A DNA stretch of 64,000 bases, taken from Hydractinia symbiolongicarpus (Eukaryota; Cnidaria; Hydrozoa; Anthoathecata; Hydractiniidae). The notes beneath the pieces are model-generated. The model searched no databases. It was given only the letters and a program-made list of their open reading frames with translations, and had not been told where the DNA came from. Below, one piece after another: positions 63,147-64,000 of the stretch; position 1 is the stretch's first letter, and every line of letters starts with the position of its first letter. The position numbers were made by a program, and so were the translations under genes. The stretch lies in the NCBI RefSeq assembly GCF_029227915.1, contig NC_079879.1:8556001-8620000 (forward strand), written 5' to 3'.

Positions 63147-63498
63147 GTGGCGCCGTAGATTAGTGGTTATAGCTCTCGTACTCTGTGCGGGAGACCGGGG
63201 TTCGATTCCTCTTGATGGCGATTCAACATGGGCGAGTGAATGTTACCATAGCCCCGGGTTAACCAAAGCCATGTGAGGGAAATTGGGAAGATGGCACACT
63301 GTGTGGGTGTTGGATGTTGCCGGGAGTTGTCTAGTAGAGCGCGGGCTCTAATTGGGTCTGCGTAGCTCAAAATGAGCATTAAATACTCTAGGACTCTCCA
63401 TCTACGCCATGGCCCCTCCTGGAAATAATAGACAGGGTATATCCCTCGATATTTGTGAGGCTAGCCATGTAAATTATGCACATCTATCTATCTATCTA
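63147..63498 (+). mobile_element. tRNA-derived SINE, copy 2
   Basis: Nearly identical to 2066-2490 in the head (GTGGCGCCGTAGATTAGTGG, B-box GGGGTTCGATTCCTC) and in the body (GTGAGGGAAATTGGGAAGAT through TGGCCCCTCCTGGAAATAAT). The CTAT tail is short, and the ~20-bp internal duplication of copy 1 is absent. Confidence 0.85.
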
Positions 63499-64000
63499 CA
63501 GAAAACATTGCGAAGTGGGTGTGACAAAATGTTTTGTCACTGGCTCCTACGTGCGTCTAAATTTTTCTATCCCCTCCCGCCTTCTTAAACTTTTGCTGTC
63601 AGCCTATCTAGCTAGCTAGCTATAGCTAGCTATATAATCAGCTAATAGCGCTAAAAAGCTGCCCCTTACTAAATTTTCCCTAGTATATAGATGGGGGAAT
63701 CTAGCTCTTTAATTAAGTTATATGATTTCGTGGAAAACGCTGGCCAATTTTTAACCTGAAAAATCTGTCAATTAGACAAAAATTGGATGATGATCTTTTG
63801 ATCTTGTTGAGAAGCGGCATATATATAGCTATATAGCCTAGCCTTGATAAATGTTTGTATTGTTAGATCCTGAGCACTATACTAGCCATGTAGCCACAGA
63901 TAAAATCTTGCTAGTTAATCTTGGAGAAGTTTTTTGCATTTTAAAGTTCCTGTTTAAACAATGCACAATATGCGAAAGGAAAGAATTTGATTCAGAACGT
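63499..64000. other. Window end, no gene seen
   Basis: Contains short TAGC/CTAG repeats near 63605-63640 but no coding signal. Confidence 0.5.

Noticed and set aside
1-64000. CRISPR arrays, operons or bacterial defence systems
   Set aside because: The repeats are tandem, palindromic or dispersed without spacer structure, and the genes are spliced metazoan genes.

Overview
This is a 64-kb window of an AT-rich, intron-rich animal nuclear genome. The gene set (a full-length ADGRA-type adhesion receptor, an M14 carboxypeptidase, SNRNP27, TM2D2, a claudin-like protein, an organellar release factor) is metazoan. The abundant small palindromic repeats, a tRNA-headed SINE with a CTAT tail and secreted GECW-type proteins suggest a cnidarian, most likely a hydrozoan. 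The species is an inference. Exons are joined by eye using GT-AG (one GC-AG) borders that keep the frame, and each model listed adds up to a whole number of codons.

Layout. 1-4.6 kb holds no gene I can see, one SINE and a GC-rich patch. 4.69-9.53 kb (-) is a nine-exon carboxypeptidase A-type zymogen. 10.54-16.35 kb (-) is SNRNP27 (U4/U6.U5 tri-snRNP 27-kDa protein) in seven exons, and its introns are full of hairpins and small transposons. It shares a 163-bp divergent promoter region with TM2D2 (+, 16.51-17.81 kb, four exons). 20.46-20.83 kb (-) is a single-exon, helical, unrecognised 121-aa protein. 23.79-25.14 kb (+) is a four-pass claudin/PMP22-like protein, convergent with MTRF1L (-, 25.56-28.98 kb), a class I release factor with PxT and GGQ motifs. 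29-33.5 kb is repeat-rich.

33.5-41 kb (-) carries a tandem pair of paralogous secreted proteins, each with two copies of a Cys-rich GECW/NYVY domain. Both have a start codon split by intron 1 and a TATA box at the same place. Their 3' halves, including an intron, are nearly identical. 44.1-58.2 kb (-) is a 20-exon ADGRA-family adhesion GPCR (GPR124/125 type: LRR, Ig, hormone-receptor domain, GAIN, 7TM, C-terminal ETTV). One intron holds a roughly 42-copy 21-bp minisatellite. Head-to-head with its start codon lies a decayed RTE-type LINE (58.4-61.5 kb) with endonuclease, reverse transcriptase and a PHD-like finger. A second SINE copy sits at 63.1-63.5 kb.

The genes are unrelated housekeeping, secretory and signalling loci, not an operon or a single pathway. 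The points most worth following up are the tandem GECW gene pair (split start codon, apparent gene conversion), the AG-free minisatellite intron of the receptor, the nested foldback with tRNA-like cores, the GC-AG intron of SNRNP27, and a 467-bp MITE with a 10-bp target duplication.
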